This document shows, piece by piece, positions 8,735-17,610 of a stretch of 64,000 bases of DNA (positions are counted from its first letter, which is position 1; each line of letters opens with the position of its first letter). The stretch lies in NCBI RefSeq assembly GCF_002116905.1, contig NZ_CP015118.1, positions 3,534,001-3,598,000 of the forward strand, in the 5' to 3' direction. The stretch comes from Piscinibacter gummiphilus. Lineage in GTDB: Bacteria > Pseudomonadota > Gammaproteobacteria > Burkholderiales > Burkholderiaceae_C. Position numbers and translations under genes: made by a program. Below the pieces are notes generated by a model, which ran no database searches, had not been told where the DNA came from, and saw only the letters and a list, made by a program, of their open reading frames with translations.

Positions 8735-9595
8735 ATGCTGAGCCTGAACACCAACGCCGCCGCCCTGTCCGCCCAAAGCTCGGTGGGCAGCACCCAGAAG
8801 TCGCTGTCGACGTCGATGACCCGCCTGAGCACGGGCTACCGTGTCAACTCCGCGATGGACGACGCCGCCGGCCTGCAGATCGCCACCCGCCTGAACGCCC
8901 AGACCCGCGGCCAGGCCGTTGCCCAGCGCAACACGCAGAACGGCATCTCGATGATGCAGACCGCCGAAGGCGCGTTCAACGAAGTCACCGACATGCTGAT
9001 GCGCATGAAGGACCTGGCCACGGAAGCCGCCAACGGCACCGCGAGCACCAAGGACCAGGACGCCATGCAGCTCGAGTTCGACGCGCTCGGCAAGGAAATC
9101 AAGAACATCATGGACAACACCTCGTTCGGCGGCGCCAAGCTGCTGGTCGGGGGCTCGCTGACCGCCGCGGTGTCCTTCCAGATCGGCGCCACGTCGGCCG
9201 AGAAGATGTCGATCGACCTCTCGGGCGACATGACCACGCTGACGGCCAGCATCACCACGGCCTCGGCCTACGGCTACGGTGGCACCGGCACGGGCGGCGC
9301 GGAAATCAACGTCACGAACGCCAACGGCACGATCGACAAGATCAACAACGCCATCGACTCGGTCGGCAAGGTCCGTGCCCAGCTCGGCGCCGCCTCCAAC
9401 CGCCTCGACCACGTCTACAACAACCTGGCCAACATGAGCACCAACACCACGCAGGCACGTGGCCGCATCATGGACGTGGACTACGCCACGGAAACGGCCA
9501 ACATGACCTCCAAGCAGATGCTGATGCAGGCCGGCACCTCGATGCTCAAGCAATCGAGCAGCATGTCGCAGCTGGTCATGTCGCTGATCCAGTAA
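8735..9595 (+). CDS. fliC: flagellin, short lateral-like type
   Basis: A 286-residue filament protein with conserved D0/D1 ends: MLSLNTN at the N-terminus, RLSTGYRVNSAMDDAAGLQI, AQRNTQNGISMMQTAEGA, and a C-terminus ending MLKQSSSMSQLVMSLIQ. The variable middle is only about 80 residues and rich in Thr, Ala and Gly, so the filament surface domain is small. A clear Shine-Dalgarno, CTGGAGAT, ends five bases before the ATG. The 171-base gap upstream carries no convincing sigma-28 or sigma-54 promoter that I can see. It lies far from fliD (38 kb) but beside the glycan genes, suggesting it may be glycosylated. LafA-like is a reasonable alternative name. Confidence 0.93.
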   Translation: MLSLNTNAAALSAQSSVGSTQKSLSTSMTRLSTGYRVNSAMDDAAGLQIATRLNAQTRGQAVAQRNTQNGISMMQTAEGAFNEVTDMLMRMKDLATEAANGTASTKDQDAMQLEFDALGKEIKNIMDNTSFGGAKLLVGGSLTAAVSFQIGATSAEKMSIDLSGDMTTLTASITTASAYGYGGTGTGGAEINVTNANGTIDKINNAIDSVGKVRAQLGAASNRLDHVYNNLANMSTNTTQARGRIMDVDYATETANMTSKQMLMQAGTSMLKQSSSMSQLVMSLIQ

Positions 9596-9606
9596 CGCTG
9601 AACCCC

Positions 9607-9624
9607 GGGCGGCTCCGGCCGCCC
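9607..9624 (+). terminator. GC-rich hairpin with TCCG tetraloop after flagellin
   Basis: A perfect 7-bp stem (GGGCGGC/GCCGCCC) encloses a TCCG loop, starting 11 bases after the flagellin stop. There is no downstream T-run, so it is either a weak intrinsic terminator or a 3'-end stabiliser for an abundant mRNA. It lies 32 bases before the next start codon. Confidence 0.5.
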
Positions 9625-9655
9625 TCGCCCCTCCTCCACGCCCGGGTCTCCCACG

Positions 9656-10750
9656 ATGGCGATCGACAAGGTCCCTTCCTCCGGGGCGTCCCCCTGGCCC
9701 CGCATCGGCAGCACGCCCCTCGTGCGGCCGCCGGCCGGGCAGGCCACGAACACCGCGGTGCCCGCGGTCGTGCGGGCCGCCGAGATCGACCCACTGCTGG
9801 CGATGCCCTCGCGCTTCGAGGCCCCGCCCACCCCCGCGCCCGCCACGCTCCACGGTGTCTCGGCCCAAGGCGTGCCCGTCTCCGTCGGTGGCCTCGTCAA
9901 CGGCGGCCAGGGCCTCTCCCGCGGCGACGTGCTGCTGGTGCAGGTGCAGTCCACCACGCCGCGCCTCGAACTGGGCCTCTTCGACGTGATCGCCCGGCCC
10001 GTCGTCGGCCGCTCCGCGCTCTTCGACACCCTCTCAGCCCCGGCGCAGGAAGCGCTGCCCGCGGCGATGCGTTCGGACCAATTGGCGCTGCGCCAGCTCA
10101 CGTGGCGGCTGCCCGAACCGCTGGCGCTCGCCACGCAGTGGCGGCTGCTGGTGCTCAACACGCTGGCCCAGACCGCGCCGAAGGCCCACGCCGCACCGAA
10201 CGCGACGTCCCCGTTCACGGAGCCCCCGCTGCAGGCCGCGATGCGCGAGGCCGCGCCCTCCCCGCTGCTGCCGATCCCCGACCGCTGGCTGTACCCCGCC
10301 TACGCCTGGGGCGGACTGCACGCGATGCTGCGCGTGCTGGAGGCCGACAGCGACCCACCGCCTCCGCCCCGGCGCCGCCAGGGCCGCTCGCTCGCGCTGA
10401 GACTGGAGGTCGACATCCCCGGCCTCGGCCGCATCGCCGTGCTCGTGCAACTGGCCGACGACGGCGTGCAGCTGCTGATCTTCGTCGAGGAACCCGACGC
10501 GCTGCCGCGGGTGCGCGACGTGCTGCCGGTGCTGTCGTCCGCCCTCGAGCTGGCCGACCTCACGCTCGTGCGCTGCCGGCTGGTGCAGGGACAGCCGGCG
10601 CCCGCGCGGGCGCCGGTGCTGATGAACGAATCGACGCCGGTGCCGGCGGCGGCGTGGCTGTCGCCGCCACTGTTCCGTGCGGCGGCCGAGGTGATCGTGG
10701 TGTTCTCCGGGGCGTTGGCGCCTCATGCCGAGGAGAAGGCGTTTCGCTGA
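9656..10750 (+). CDS. FliK-like protein with hook-length-control C-terminal domain
   Basis: 364 residues, Pro/Ala-rich. The N-terminal 200 residues are low complexity with a beta-rich patch (GDVLLVQVQSTTPRLEL). From about residue 245, LALRLEVDIPGLGRIAVLV followed by GVQLLIFVEEPDALPRVRDVLPVL matches the layout of the FliK C-terminal (Flg_hook) domain: an amphipathic strand, the xLGRIxV core and a helix pair. A second, more typical fliK is at 36694-37740, so this is a paralogue or a specialised variant encoded next to flagellin. No Shine-Dalgarno is obvious before the ATG. The alternative is an unrelated flagellar-associated protein. Confidence 0.55.
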   Translation: MAIDKVPSSGASPWPRIGSTPLVRPPAGQATNTAVPAVVRAAEIDPLLAMPSRFEAPPTPAPATLHGVSAQGVPVSVGGLVNGGQGLSRGDVLLVQVQSTTPRLELGLFDVIARPVVGRSALFDTLSAPAQEALPAAMRSDQLALRQLTWRLPEPLALATQWRLLVLNTLAQTAPKAHAAPNATSPFTEPPLQAAMREAAPSPLLPIPDRWLYPAYAWGGLHAMLRVLEADSDPPPPPRRRQGRSLALRLEVDIPGLGRIAVLVQLADDGVQLLIFVEEPDALPRVRDVLPVLSSALELADLTLVRCRLVQGQPAPARAPVLMNESTPVPAAAWLSPPLFRAAAEVIVVFSGALAPHAEEKAFR

Positions 10751-10755
10751 CGGCG

Positions 10756-11370
10756 CTACCCGGCAGCGCCCGCCCCTCGGCTCTCGAGGTCCTGCAGTTG
10801 CCTGCAAGCCTCCTCCAGCAGATCCAGGACCGACGCGACGAGCCGCTCGTTCGCCTCGGCCACGGCCACGTCGGCGGTCGGCTCGGGAGCCGTCAGGAGG
10901 AGGTGGAACGGCCGACCGCCGGACGGTGCCGTGTCGGCCAGCGGCACCTCGTCCACCAGGCCTCCGCGCGGCGTGCAGGGGCGTTCGGTCAGGTCGATCA
11001 TCGTGCCCACCATGCGCGACACCCGGCCGGCGTCGTCGCGCTCGACCACGCGGCCTCGTGACTGGAGCAGCCGGTACCCCGAGCCGTTGCTGCGCAGGCG
11101 GAACCGGGCTTCGTAGGTCGGGGTGTCGCCGGCGCCGTGCGCGCGCATGGCCTCGAGCATGGCCTCGAGGTCGTCCGGATGGACACGGCAGCGCCAGAAG
11201 TCCGTGCTGTCGGCCTCGTGCAAGCGGGGGAAGCCGAACCGCTCCTTCCACCGCGGCGAGTGGTGAACGGTCTCCTGCAGCGGACGCAGGTCCCAGACGC
11301 CCAGGTCTCCCCGTTCGATGGCCTGTCGCCAGGCCGGCCCCGCACGAAACTGCAACTCCATGGATCGCAT
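10756..11370 (-). CDS. single PAS-domain protein
   Basis: 204 residues. Residues about 20-130 form a PAS_3 fold: LGVWDLRP, HHSPRWKERFGF, the VHPDDLEAM signature, YEARFRLR and RMVGTMIDLTER at the PAC end. No kinase, GGDEF, EAL or DNA-binding domain follows, only a roughly 70-residue tail with a short helical segment. It may sense a small ligand or redox state and act through a partner. It converges with the FliK-like gene with five bases between stops. An ATG at codon 4 (MELQF) is an equally good start. Confidence 0.72.
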   Translation of the reverse strand: MRSMELQFRAGPAWRQAIERGDLGVWDLRPLQETVHHSPRWKERFGFPRLHEADSTDFWRCRVHPDDLEAMLEAMRAHGAGDTPTYEARFRLRSNGSGYRLLQSRGRVVERDDAGRVSRMVGTMIDLTERPCTPRGGLVDEVPLADTAPSGGRPFHLLLTAPEPTADVAVAEANERLVASVLDLLEEACRQLQDLESRGAGAAG

Positions 11371-11451
11371 TGTCCGCGAAGCGGAGTGCCCGCAGGGACC
11401 ATCTCGCCTCCAGCGGTCGCGGGCGGGCGAGCCGGCACCGAGGGCCGTCGG

Positions 11452-11922
11452 TCAGGGCAAGGTTCCAGCCGGCCAGTCGACCTTGCCGCTCGCCTCGAAC
11501 GACTGCCCACCCAGGCCCCCGCCGAGGCGGCCCCGCAGCACGTAGTCGAGCGACCGGCTGCTGCCTGTGGCGAACCCGAACACCTGGCGCAGCGCCGCCA
11601 TCGCGCTCACCGTCACCGGCAGCTCGATCACCTGCTCACCGAACCCGGGCACCGTGCCCGCCTCGGGGCTGACGCCGCTTGCAAGCGTCGAACCACGCAG
11701 GTCCAGCGTCACCGAGATCCCCTGGTAGTCGATCGCGCCCTCGTTCGGGTTCTGCACCCGCAGCTTCAGCCGGAAGCGGACCTCCAGGCCCTCGCCGGGC
11801 AGCGGCTCCACGCCCGCGAGGGTGACCCGCACCGGCTCGCCGCCGGGCCAGCCGGCGCAGCCGGTGAGGGCCACGGTGAACAGTCCGGCCAGGCGGACGA
11901 GGGTCGATCGGCGGGTGTCCAT
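11452..11922 (-). CDS. LEA14-like (LEA type 2) lipoprotein
   Basis: 156 residues. A signal sequence ends in the lipobox LTGC (Cys about residue 22), so it should be a lipid-anchored envelope protein. The mature part fits a WHy/LEA14 beta-sandwich: LEVRFRLKLRVQNPNEGAIDYQGISVTLDL with the conserved NPN turn, then a strand-rich second half. LEA14-type proteins are linked to desiccation or stress tolerance in other organisms, but the bacterial role is not established. It stands alone on the minus strand. Confidence 0.75.
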   Translation of the reverse strand: MDTRRSTLVRLAGLFTVALTGCAGWPGGEPVRVTLAGVEPLPGEGLEVRFRLKLRVQNPNEGAIDYQGISVTLDLRGSTLASGVSPEAGTVPGFGEQVIELPVTVSAMAALRQVFGFATGSSRSLDYVLRGRLGGGLGGQSFEASGKVDWPAGTLP

Positions 11923-12028
11923 GCGAGCAGCCTCCCACGAAGAAGCCCCGAATCATGCGGCTTGCCGGATCCTTTTGAAAGCGGGACGTGGGGACCGAGC
12001 CGCAGGCCCGGCGTTCGGGATGGAGCCC

Positions 12029-13831
12029 CTATCGCTTGCCGACCCCCGCCTTCGCGAGCACCTCGGCCTTCACGGCCGCCGCCGGCTGCGCGGTGTAGGC
12101 ATAGCTCGCGGACGGCACCCAGTACGTGGCATCCAGCTTGTTGACGACCGCGTTGCTGCCGGTGCCCTTCTTCTGCGCCGCCGTCAGCAGGTCACCTTCG
12201 ACGAGCGCGGTGTCGTTCAGCAAGGTGCCCGTCTCGAAGAAGTAGGTGCCGCAGTCGGCCGCCGCATAGGCGGCGTCGGTGCATTTCGTCTGGTTCGCGA
12301 CGGTGGACGAGATCGAGTCGCCGAAGGTCAGTTGCGCCGCGGTCTTCGTGTTGCCGTTCTGGGCGATCTCGAGCACGTTGTTCTCGACATAGAGCTTCGA
12401 CGCCGTGCCGATCTGCCACGCGACCGACCAGGCGTAGTCGGGCGCCACGGCGGTGCTGCCCGACGTGGGCTTCAGCGCGCCGGTCGAGTAGTTGTTGTAG
12501 ACGTGGACCTTGCCGAAACGCACGCGCGGCTGGCGTTGCACGGTGTTTTCGTAGCGGTTGTGGTGCAGCGTCAGCGCGAGCTTGTCCGGGCCGTAGCCGA
12601 GCGCCAGCGTGCCATCGGTGTAGCGGCCCGCGACGTCGATGCCGCCGATCAGGTGCGTCTTGTCGTGGTTGCGGAAGTGGTTGTACGAGACCGTCACGTG
12701 CGTGGCGAACAGCGTCACGTCGACCAGGCCGTCGTGATGCTGCACCTTCTGCTCGGGCACGTTGAACGGTGCGGCCCAGCCGGGCACCGGCGGGTCCAGC
12801 TTGTCGGGGCGGTCGCCGTCGTCCAGGGTGTTGCCGTCGATCCACACATTGGCCGCGTTGAACACCGAGACCAGGTCGTACTCCGAGTTCCAGCGACCGC
12901 CCTTTCGGGACGGGCACTGGTGCGGGCCCTGGTTGGTCGCCGCGTCATAGACCCGGTTGCACAGGCCGACGCCGAAGTCGGCAGTCGCGATGCTGAACGA
13001 ATCCTTCGGATCCCAGCTCGGGAACAGGTCGTACGAATCCGAGAGGTGCAGGTTGCGCAGCACGATGTTCTTGGCCTGGATGTGGTCCTTGACCAGCATC
13101 CGGCCCGCGGCATCGACATCGGTCGTCAAGGTGGCATCGCCCAGGCGCAGGCTGCCGCCGGTCAGCCCGGCATCGGTGCCGACACCGATGATCGAGGTGT
13201 TGGAGCCGACGCGCAGCGCGATCCGCTTCGCCTGCTGCGCGCCGAAACACGCGCGCTGCCCTTCCAGCGTGAGCGAGCCGTCGCCCGCCGTCTGCGGCAG
13301 CGCCGGCGGGCGGCCGTCGGCTTCCAGCGACTGCTTGATCCACTCGTTCGGGTTGTAGGCGACCTTGTAGTCGGCATCGAACGCCGCGAAGCTGGTGTAC
13401 GCGGTGACCGTCGGGCCGCACAAGGCCATGTAGGCCTCCTTCGTCATCGGCGCGTTCGCGTCGTCGACGTTCAGGTCGATGCGGCCCTTCACATAGATGA
13501 GCTTCGGCGTGTTGTCGGGTGCCTGCGCCAGCGTGTCGGTGACGGCGCGGCCGTACAGCGCCCGCACCAGCTGGGCACGGTTCTCGACGATGTGCACCAC
13601 CGTGCCCTGCTGGTCCCCGCCGGTCACGGTGAAGGTCCCGCCACCCACCGCGGCCGCGGCCCAGCCATCCGCCCCGAGCGAACTCAACGCCCCGGCAGGT
13701 CGGGCCACCGGCGGCGGGGACACGGTGTCATCGTCGCTGCCACCACACGCAGCGAGAGCGCCCAGCACACAGGTTGCGGCAAGGGCCGGGCGCACGGTGC
13801 GGACGGACAGGCGAGACAAGGGTCGGTTCAT
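12029..13831 (-). CDS. pectate lyase, polysaccharide lyase family 1 lipoprotein
   Basis: 600 residues from the ATG at 13831; an upstream in-frame start at 13903 would add a non-signal leader, so the later start is preferred. The signal peptide ends in LAACGG, a lipobox. The parallel beta-helix core carries PL1 landmarks in order: VWIDGNTL, DGLVDVTLFATHVTVSYNHF followed by NHDKTHLIGG, then ALTLHHNRYEN and RQPRVRFGKVHVYNNY with the catalytic arginine in RxPRxR. It would cleave polygalacturonate by Ca-dependent beta-elimination at the cell surface. It stands between the PAS/LEA14 genes and flhA. It suggests contact with plant material. Confidence 0.9.
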   Translation of the reverse strand: MNRPLSRLSVRTVRPALAATCVLGALAACGGSDDDTVSPPPVARPAGALSSLGADGWAAAAVGGGTFTVTGGDQQGTVVHIVENRAQLVRALYGRAVTDTLAQAPDNTPKLIYVKGRIDLNVDDANAPMTKEAYMALCGPTVTAYTSFAAFDADYKVAYNPNEWIKQSLEADGRPPALPQTAGDGSLTLEGQRACFGAQQAKRIALRVGSNTSIIGVGTDAGLTGGSLRLGDATLTTDVDAAGRMLVKDHIQAKNIVLRNLHLSDSYDLFPSWDPKDSFSIATADFGVGLCNRVYDAATNQGPHQCPSRKGGRWNSEYDLVSVFNAANVWIDGNTLDDGDRPDKLDPPVPGWAAPFNVPEQKVQHHDGLVDVTLFATHVTVSYNHFRNHDKTHLIGGIDVAGRYTDGTLALGYGPDKLALTLHHNRYENTVQRQPRVRFGKVHVYNNYSTGALKPTSGSTAVAPDYAWSVAWQIGTASKLYVENNVLEIAQNGNTKTAAQLTFGDSISSTVANQTKCTDAAYAAADCGTYFFETGTLLNDTALVEGDLLTAAQKKGTGSNAVVNKLDATYWVPSASYAYTAQPAAAVKAEVLAKAGVGKR

Positions 13832-14377
13832 GGCGAGGGCCTCGGAGGAGTGGCTGCACAGGCAGCGGTGAAGACGAGCCGCGACGCGTGGCATCGCGGA
13901 CACGGGGGGACGTCCCGCAGTCCGGGACGGGGAAGAATCGGTCGCGCAGCGCGCGGACGTTCAGGGCTTGCGCATGGCGCGACGGTGTGCCCGGAAGCGA
14001 TGGCCTCCGGCACGCCACACGTGACCCGGCGCCGACGTGACACTCGGCGCGGTGGAGGCAAAGGCTGCCGCGAGGGCGGCCGTGTCTTGCATGTTCATCG
14101 TGTGGTTCCCTGTCGCACTCGCCGCGGAGTCGTCGCCCCGGGTCAAGAGATGCGACATCGTACGACTCGACTTTTCAGGCTCGAATGCGGGCAAACCCGG
14201 GAACTTCGCTCGGAATTTCCCGAATGGCGGCGGGTTTGAGGGTGTGCTTTGACCGAAGGATGCCGATTTGCGCCGCAGTGGTACGACAACAAACCGCCAT
14301 GCGGGTGAGCGCGGCGATCGCACGGATCAAGGTGGCAGGTCCCTCGCCCGGCACCTTTCGTCGTGAAGGCGAACGCC
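13832..14377. other. 546-base spacer between pectate lyase and flhA
   Basis: No gene is certain here. Both flanking genes are on the minus strand, so it holds the promoter of the pectate lyase and the 3' end of the fliM-flhA transcript. A 6-bp hairpin (GTCCCG/CGGGAC) at 13912-13928 lies about 80 bases upstream of the lyase start. One short minus-strand ORF (13961-14098) is listed separately. I see no clear sigma-70 promoter. Confidence 0.5.
13961..14098 (-). CDS. possible 45-residue basic peptide
   Basis: An ORF starting MNMQDTAALAAAF with an alanine-rich first half and a His/Arg-rich end (GHRFRAHRRAMRKP). GGGAA lies about seven bases before the ATG, a passable ribosome site. The frame stays open upstream to 14323 in sequence that does not look coding. 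The composition resembles a leader or targeting peptide with a cationic tail, but no family is recognised. It may be chance in GC-rich DNA. Confidence 0.2.
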   Translation of the reverse strand: MNMQDTAALAAAFASTAPSVTSAPGHVWRAGGHRFRAHRRAMRKP

Positions 14378-16465
14378 TCAGCCGAGCGTTCCGATCACGC
14401 TGACTTCGCGCTGCTCCGGGATCTCGTTGTACGAGAGCACATGCAACCCCGGCGCGAACAGTCGCGCATAGCGGGCCAGCAGCGGCCGGATCTGCGGCAT
14501 GACCAGCAGCAGCGGCGGCGTGGCCTGCTGCTTCATCTGCTCGCGCGCCATCGGCATGTTCGACTGCAACTGCGACAGCAGGTGCGGGTCGACCGGGTAG
14601 TTGTCCAGCGCGACCTTCCCCGCCTGGCGGGCCTGGTTCAACGACGCGAGCAGCATGTTTTCCAGCTCACCACCCAGGTTGAACGCCTTCATCTCCGGAC
14701 GCTGCCCGAAGAGCTGGGCGACGATCTGGCGGCGCACGGCGCAGCGCACCTCGGCGGCGAGCAGGATCGGGTCCTTCGTGGTCTCCGACGCGTCGAGCAG
14801 CGTGGTCGCGATGGGCACGATGTCCTTCAGGGACACGTTCTCGGCGAGCAGCACGCGGTAGACCTTGAGCAGCTGGGTCGGCGTCAGCGCCTTCTCGAGC
14901 GATGTGGCGAGCTTCGGCGACAGCGAGGCCAGCCGTTCGTTGAGCGCGTTCACGTCCTCGTGGCGCAGCAGTTCGGCGAGGTGGTCCTTCAGCACCTTGG
15001 AGAGGTGCGTGGCGATCACGCTCGGGGTCTCGATGACCTGGTAGCCGAGGCCCAGCGCATGGGCCTTGTCCTCCGGCGCGATCCAGGTGACCGGCATGCC
15101 GTACGCGGGCTCCAGGCCCGGGATGCCGTCGAGTTCGCCGTACACCTTCGGCGACGGGATGGCCATCAGGCGGTCGGCGAACACCTCGGCCTGGGCCACC
15201 ACGGTGCCGCTCAGCAGCACGGAGTACTGCGACGGCTTCAACGCGAGGTCGTCGCGCACGCCGATGGGCGGCAGCAGGAAGCCCATCGACTCGCTGACGC
15301 TCTGGCGCACGCCCTTGACCCGGTGCGACAGCACCGCCCCCTGGGCGGTGTCGATCATGCTGACGAGCTTGTAGCCCACGGCGATGGAGAGCGGCTCCAC
15401 CACGGGCAGGCTGTGCCAGTCGAGTTCGGGCGGCTTGTCGGTGAGCAGCGCGGCCTCGATGGCCGCCATCGGGTTGGCCGCGGGCTTGGCCACCCGCCCC
15501 TGCAGCCGCCAGCCCACGTAGGCGAGCACCGCGGCGAACAGCATGAACATCAGCCACGGCATGCCCGGGATGATGGCCAGAACGACCATCATGCCGGCCG
15601 CGCTGAACATCACGACCGGCGAGGTCAGCAGCTGGCCGCTGACCTGTTCCTCGAAGTCGCCCGAATCGCTGATGCGGGTGACGAGGATGGCGGCGGCGGC
15701 CGACAGCAGCAGCGCGGGAATCTGCGCGACGAGGCCATCGCCGATGGTCAGCAGCGCATACTGGCGGAACGACTCGCCGAACGACAGGTCGTGCATCAGC
15801 GCGCCGATGGCCACGCCGCCGATCATGTTGATCAGCAGGATCAGGATGCTGGCGATGGCGTCGCCGCGCACGAACTTCGACGCACCGTCCATCGCGCCGT
15901 AGAAGTCCGCCTCGGCGGCCACCTCCTGGCGGCGCACCTGGGCCTTCTCCTGGTTGATGAGGCCGGCGTTGAGGTCGGCGTCGATGGCCATCTGCTTGCC
16001 GGGCAGCGCGTCCAGCGTGAACCGCGCCGACACCTCGGAGATGCGCTCGGCGCCCTTCGTCACCACGACGAAGTTGATGATCATCAGGATGATGAAGACC
16101 ACGAGACCCACGACGAAGTTGCCGCCGATCACGACGTTGCCGAACGCCTCGATCACCTTGCCCGCGGCGTGGGTGCCTTCGTGGCCGTGCAGCAGCACGA
16201 CGCGGGTGGACGCCACGTTCAGCGTGAGCCGCAGCATCGTGGTGGCCAGGATGACCGTCGGGAACACCGAGAAGTCGAGCGGCCGCTTGGCCGAGACGCT
16301 GACCAGGATCACGATCAGCGCGAGCACGATGTTGAACGTGAACAGGATGTCCAGCACCACCGGCGGCAGCGGCAGGATGATCATCGCCAGCACCACCATC
16401 AGGAACAGCGGGGTGGCGTACTTGTGGCGCAGGGCCTCGGCCTTGAGTCGGTTCAGGAAGTTCAT
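14378..16465 (-). CDS. flhA: flagellar export gate protein FlhA
   Basis: 695 residues, the usual family length. The N-terminal half has about eight membrane segments (beginning ATPLFLMVVLAMIILPLPP) with the FHIPEP-family loop RISEVSARFTLDALPGKQMA. The C-terminal half is the cytosolic nonamer domain that docks chaperone-substrate pairs (ATHLSKVLKDHLAELL). It is the last gene of the minus-strand fliMNPQR-flhBA operon. Its ATG overlaps the flhB stop (ATGA). It forms the core of the proton-driven type III export gate with FlhB. Confidence 0.97.
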   Translation of the reverse strand: MNFLNRLKAEALRHKYATPLFLMVVLAMIILPLPPVVLDILFTFNIVLALIVILVSVSAKRPLDFSVFPTVILATTMLRLTLNVASTRVVLLHGHEGTHAAGKVIEAFGNVVIGGNFVVGLVVFIILMIINFVVVTKGAERISEVSARFTLDALPGKQMAIDADLNAGLINQEKAQVRRQEVAAEADFYGAMDGASKFVRGDAIASILILLINMIGGVAIGALMHDLSFGESFRQYALLTIGDGLVAQIPALLLSAAAAILVTRISDSGDFEEQVSGQLLTSPVVMFSAAGMMVVLAIIPGMPWLMFMLFAAVLAYVGWRLQGRVAKPAANPMAAIEAALLTDKPPELDWHSLPVVEPLSIAVGYKLVSMIDTAQGAVLSHRVKGVRQSVSESMGFLLPPIGVRDDLALKPSQYSVLLSGTVVAQAEVFADRLMAIPSPKVYGELDGIPGLEPAYGMPVTWIAPEDKAHALGLGYQVIETPSVIATHLSKVLKDHLAELLRHEDVNALNERLASLSPKLATSLEKALTPTQLLKVYRVLLAENVSLKDIVPIATTLLDASETTKDPILLAAEVRCAVRRQIVAQLFGQRPEMKAFNLGGELENMLLASLNQARQAGKVALDNYPVDPHLLSQLQSNMPMAREQMKQQATPPLLLVMPQIRPLLARYARLFAPGLHVLSYNEIPEQREVSVIGTLG

Positions 16466-17610
16466 GCGGGGGTCCCCTCGCTCGGGTCACTCAGGTGTTC
16501 GGGAACGGCCAGGTCGGTGGGCAGCGACGGCTCGCGCACGCGCTGGCCGGTGCGGAAGGCCTTGAGCTGCAGCACGTAGGTCAGCACCTGGGCCACCGCG
16601 TGGTACAGCGGCATCGGGATCTGCTGGTTCACCTGGCTCGTGTGGTAGATCGCTCGGGCGAGCGGCGGCAGCGCCACCGTCTCGATGCCGTGTTCGGCCG
16701 CGATCCTGCGGATGTAGAAGGCCATCTCGTCGATGCCCTTGGCAACGACGTACGGGGCTTCGGCGCGGCGGTCGTCGTACTTGAGCGCGACCGAGAAGTG
16801 TTCGGGGTTGACGATGATCACGTCGGCCGTGGGCACCGACTTGCGCACGCCGCGCTGCGCCATCTGGCGCTGCAGCTGGCGGATGCGCGACTTCACCTCG
16901 GGCCGCCCTTCGTTGCTCTTGTGCTCCTCCTTGACCTCCTGCTTGGTCATGCGCTGGCCGCGCTGGAAGAAGAAGGCCTGCACCGGCACGTCGATCACCG
17001 CGAAGATGATGAAGACCACCACCATCGCCATCACGCCGTCGAGCAGCAGGCCGGCGCCGGCGGCGATGGCGCGGTCGAGCGTCATCGCCTGCAGCGCGAC
17101 GTGTTCCGCCGCGGTGCTGCGCCCCACGTGCCACAGCACGGCCAGGATCGTGCAGGCCTTCAGCACCGACACCGCGGTGTCGGACAGATGCTTCGGCGTC
17201 ACGATGCGGCCGAGGTTCTTCGCCGGACTGAGGCGATCCATGCGCGGCATCCAGTGCTTGGTGGTGACCGACCAGCCGCCGGGGATCATGCTGCCGATGA
17301 TGGCCGCGAGCGGGACGACCAGCAGCGGCACCATCATCTTGACGATGAGCATCATCGTCATCGTGAAGGTCTGCGACCAGACGTTGTCGATGGCGCCCTC
17401 GCTGCCGTACAGCGCGAAGCCCTGCGAGAAGAGCGCGCGGAAGTCGTCGAGGTACTGGGGCACCAGGAACACCACCAGCTTCAGGCTCACGATGATGCCG
17501 ATGGCCGTGGCGAGGTCGCGGGAACGGACGATCTGCCCTTCCTCGCGCGCCTTGCGCAGCTTCTGCTGCGATGGCTTTTCGCTCTTGTCGCCGGACGACG
17601 AGTCAGACAC
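16462..17610 (-). CDS. flhB: flagellar export switch protein FlhB, NPEH variant
   Basis: 382 residues. The start is SDSSSGDKSEKPSQQKL with the KARE.GQ motif, then four membrane segments and a C-terminal cytosolic domain. The autocleavage site reads IVNPEHFSVALKYD, that is NPEH instead of the usual NPTH; Asn and Pro, between which FlhB cleaves, are kept. FlhB switches export from rod/hook to filament substrates, together with FliK. It overlaps fliR (8 bases) and flhA (4 bases), implying coupled translation. Confidence 0.96.
   Translation of the reverse strand: MSDSSSGDKSEKPSQQKLRKAREEGQIVRSRDLATAIGIIVSLKLVVFLVPQYLDDFRALFSQGFALYGSEGAIDNVWSQTFTMTMMLIVKMMVPLLVVPLAAIIGSMIPGGWSVTTKHWMPRMDRLSPAKNLGRIVTPKHLSDTAVSVLKACTILAVLWHVGRSTAAEHVALQAMTLDRAIAAGAGLLLDGVMAMVVVFIIFAVIDVPVQAFFFQRGQRMTKQEVKEEHKSNEGRPEVKSRIRQLQRQMAQRGVRKSVPTADVIIVNPEHFSVALKYDDRRAEAPYVVAKGIDEMAFYIRRIAAEHGIETVALPPLARAIYHTSQVNQQIPMPLYHAVAQVLTYVLQLKAFRTGQRVREPSLPTDLAVPEHLSDPSEGTPA

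Noticed and set aside
14363..16579. 738-codon plus-strand ORF opposite flhA
   Set aside because: It is a complementary-frame artefact; flhA is unambiguous on the minus strand.
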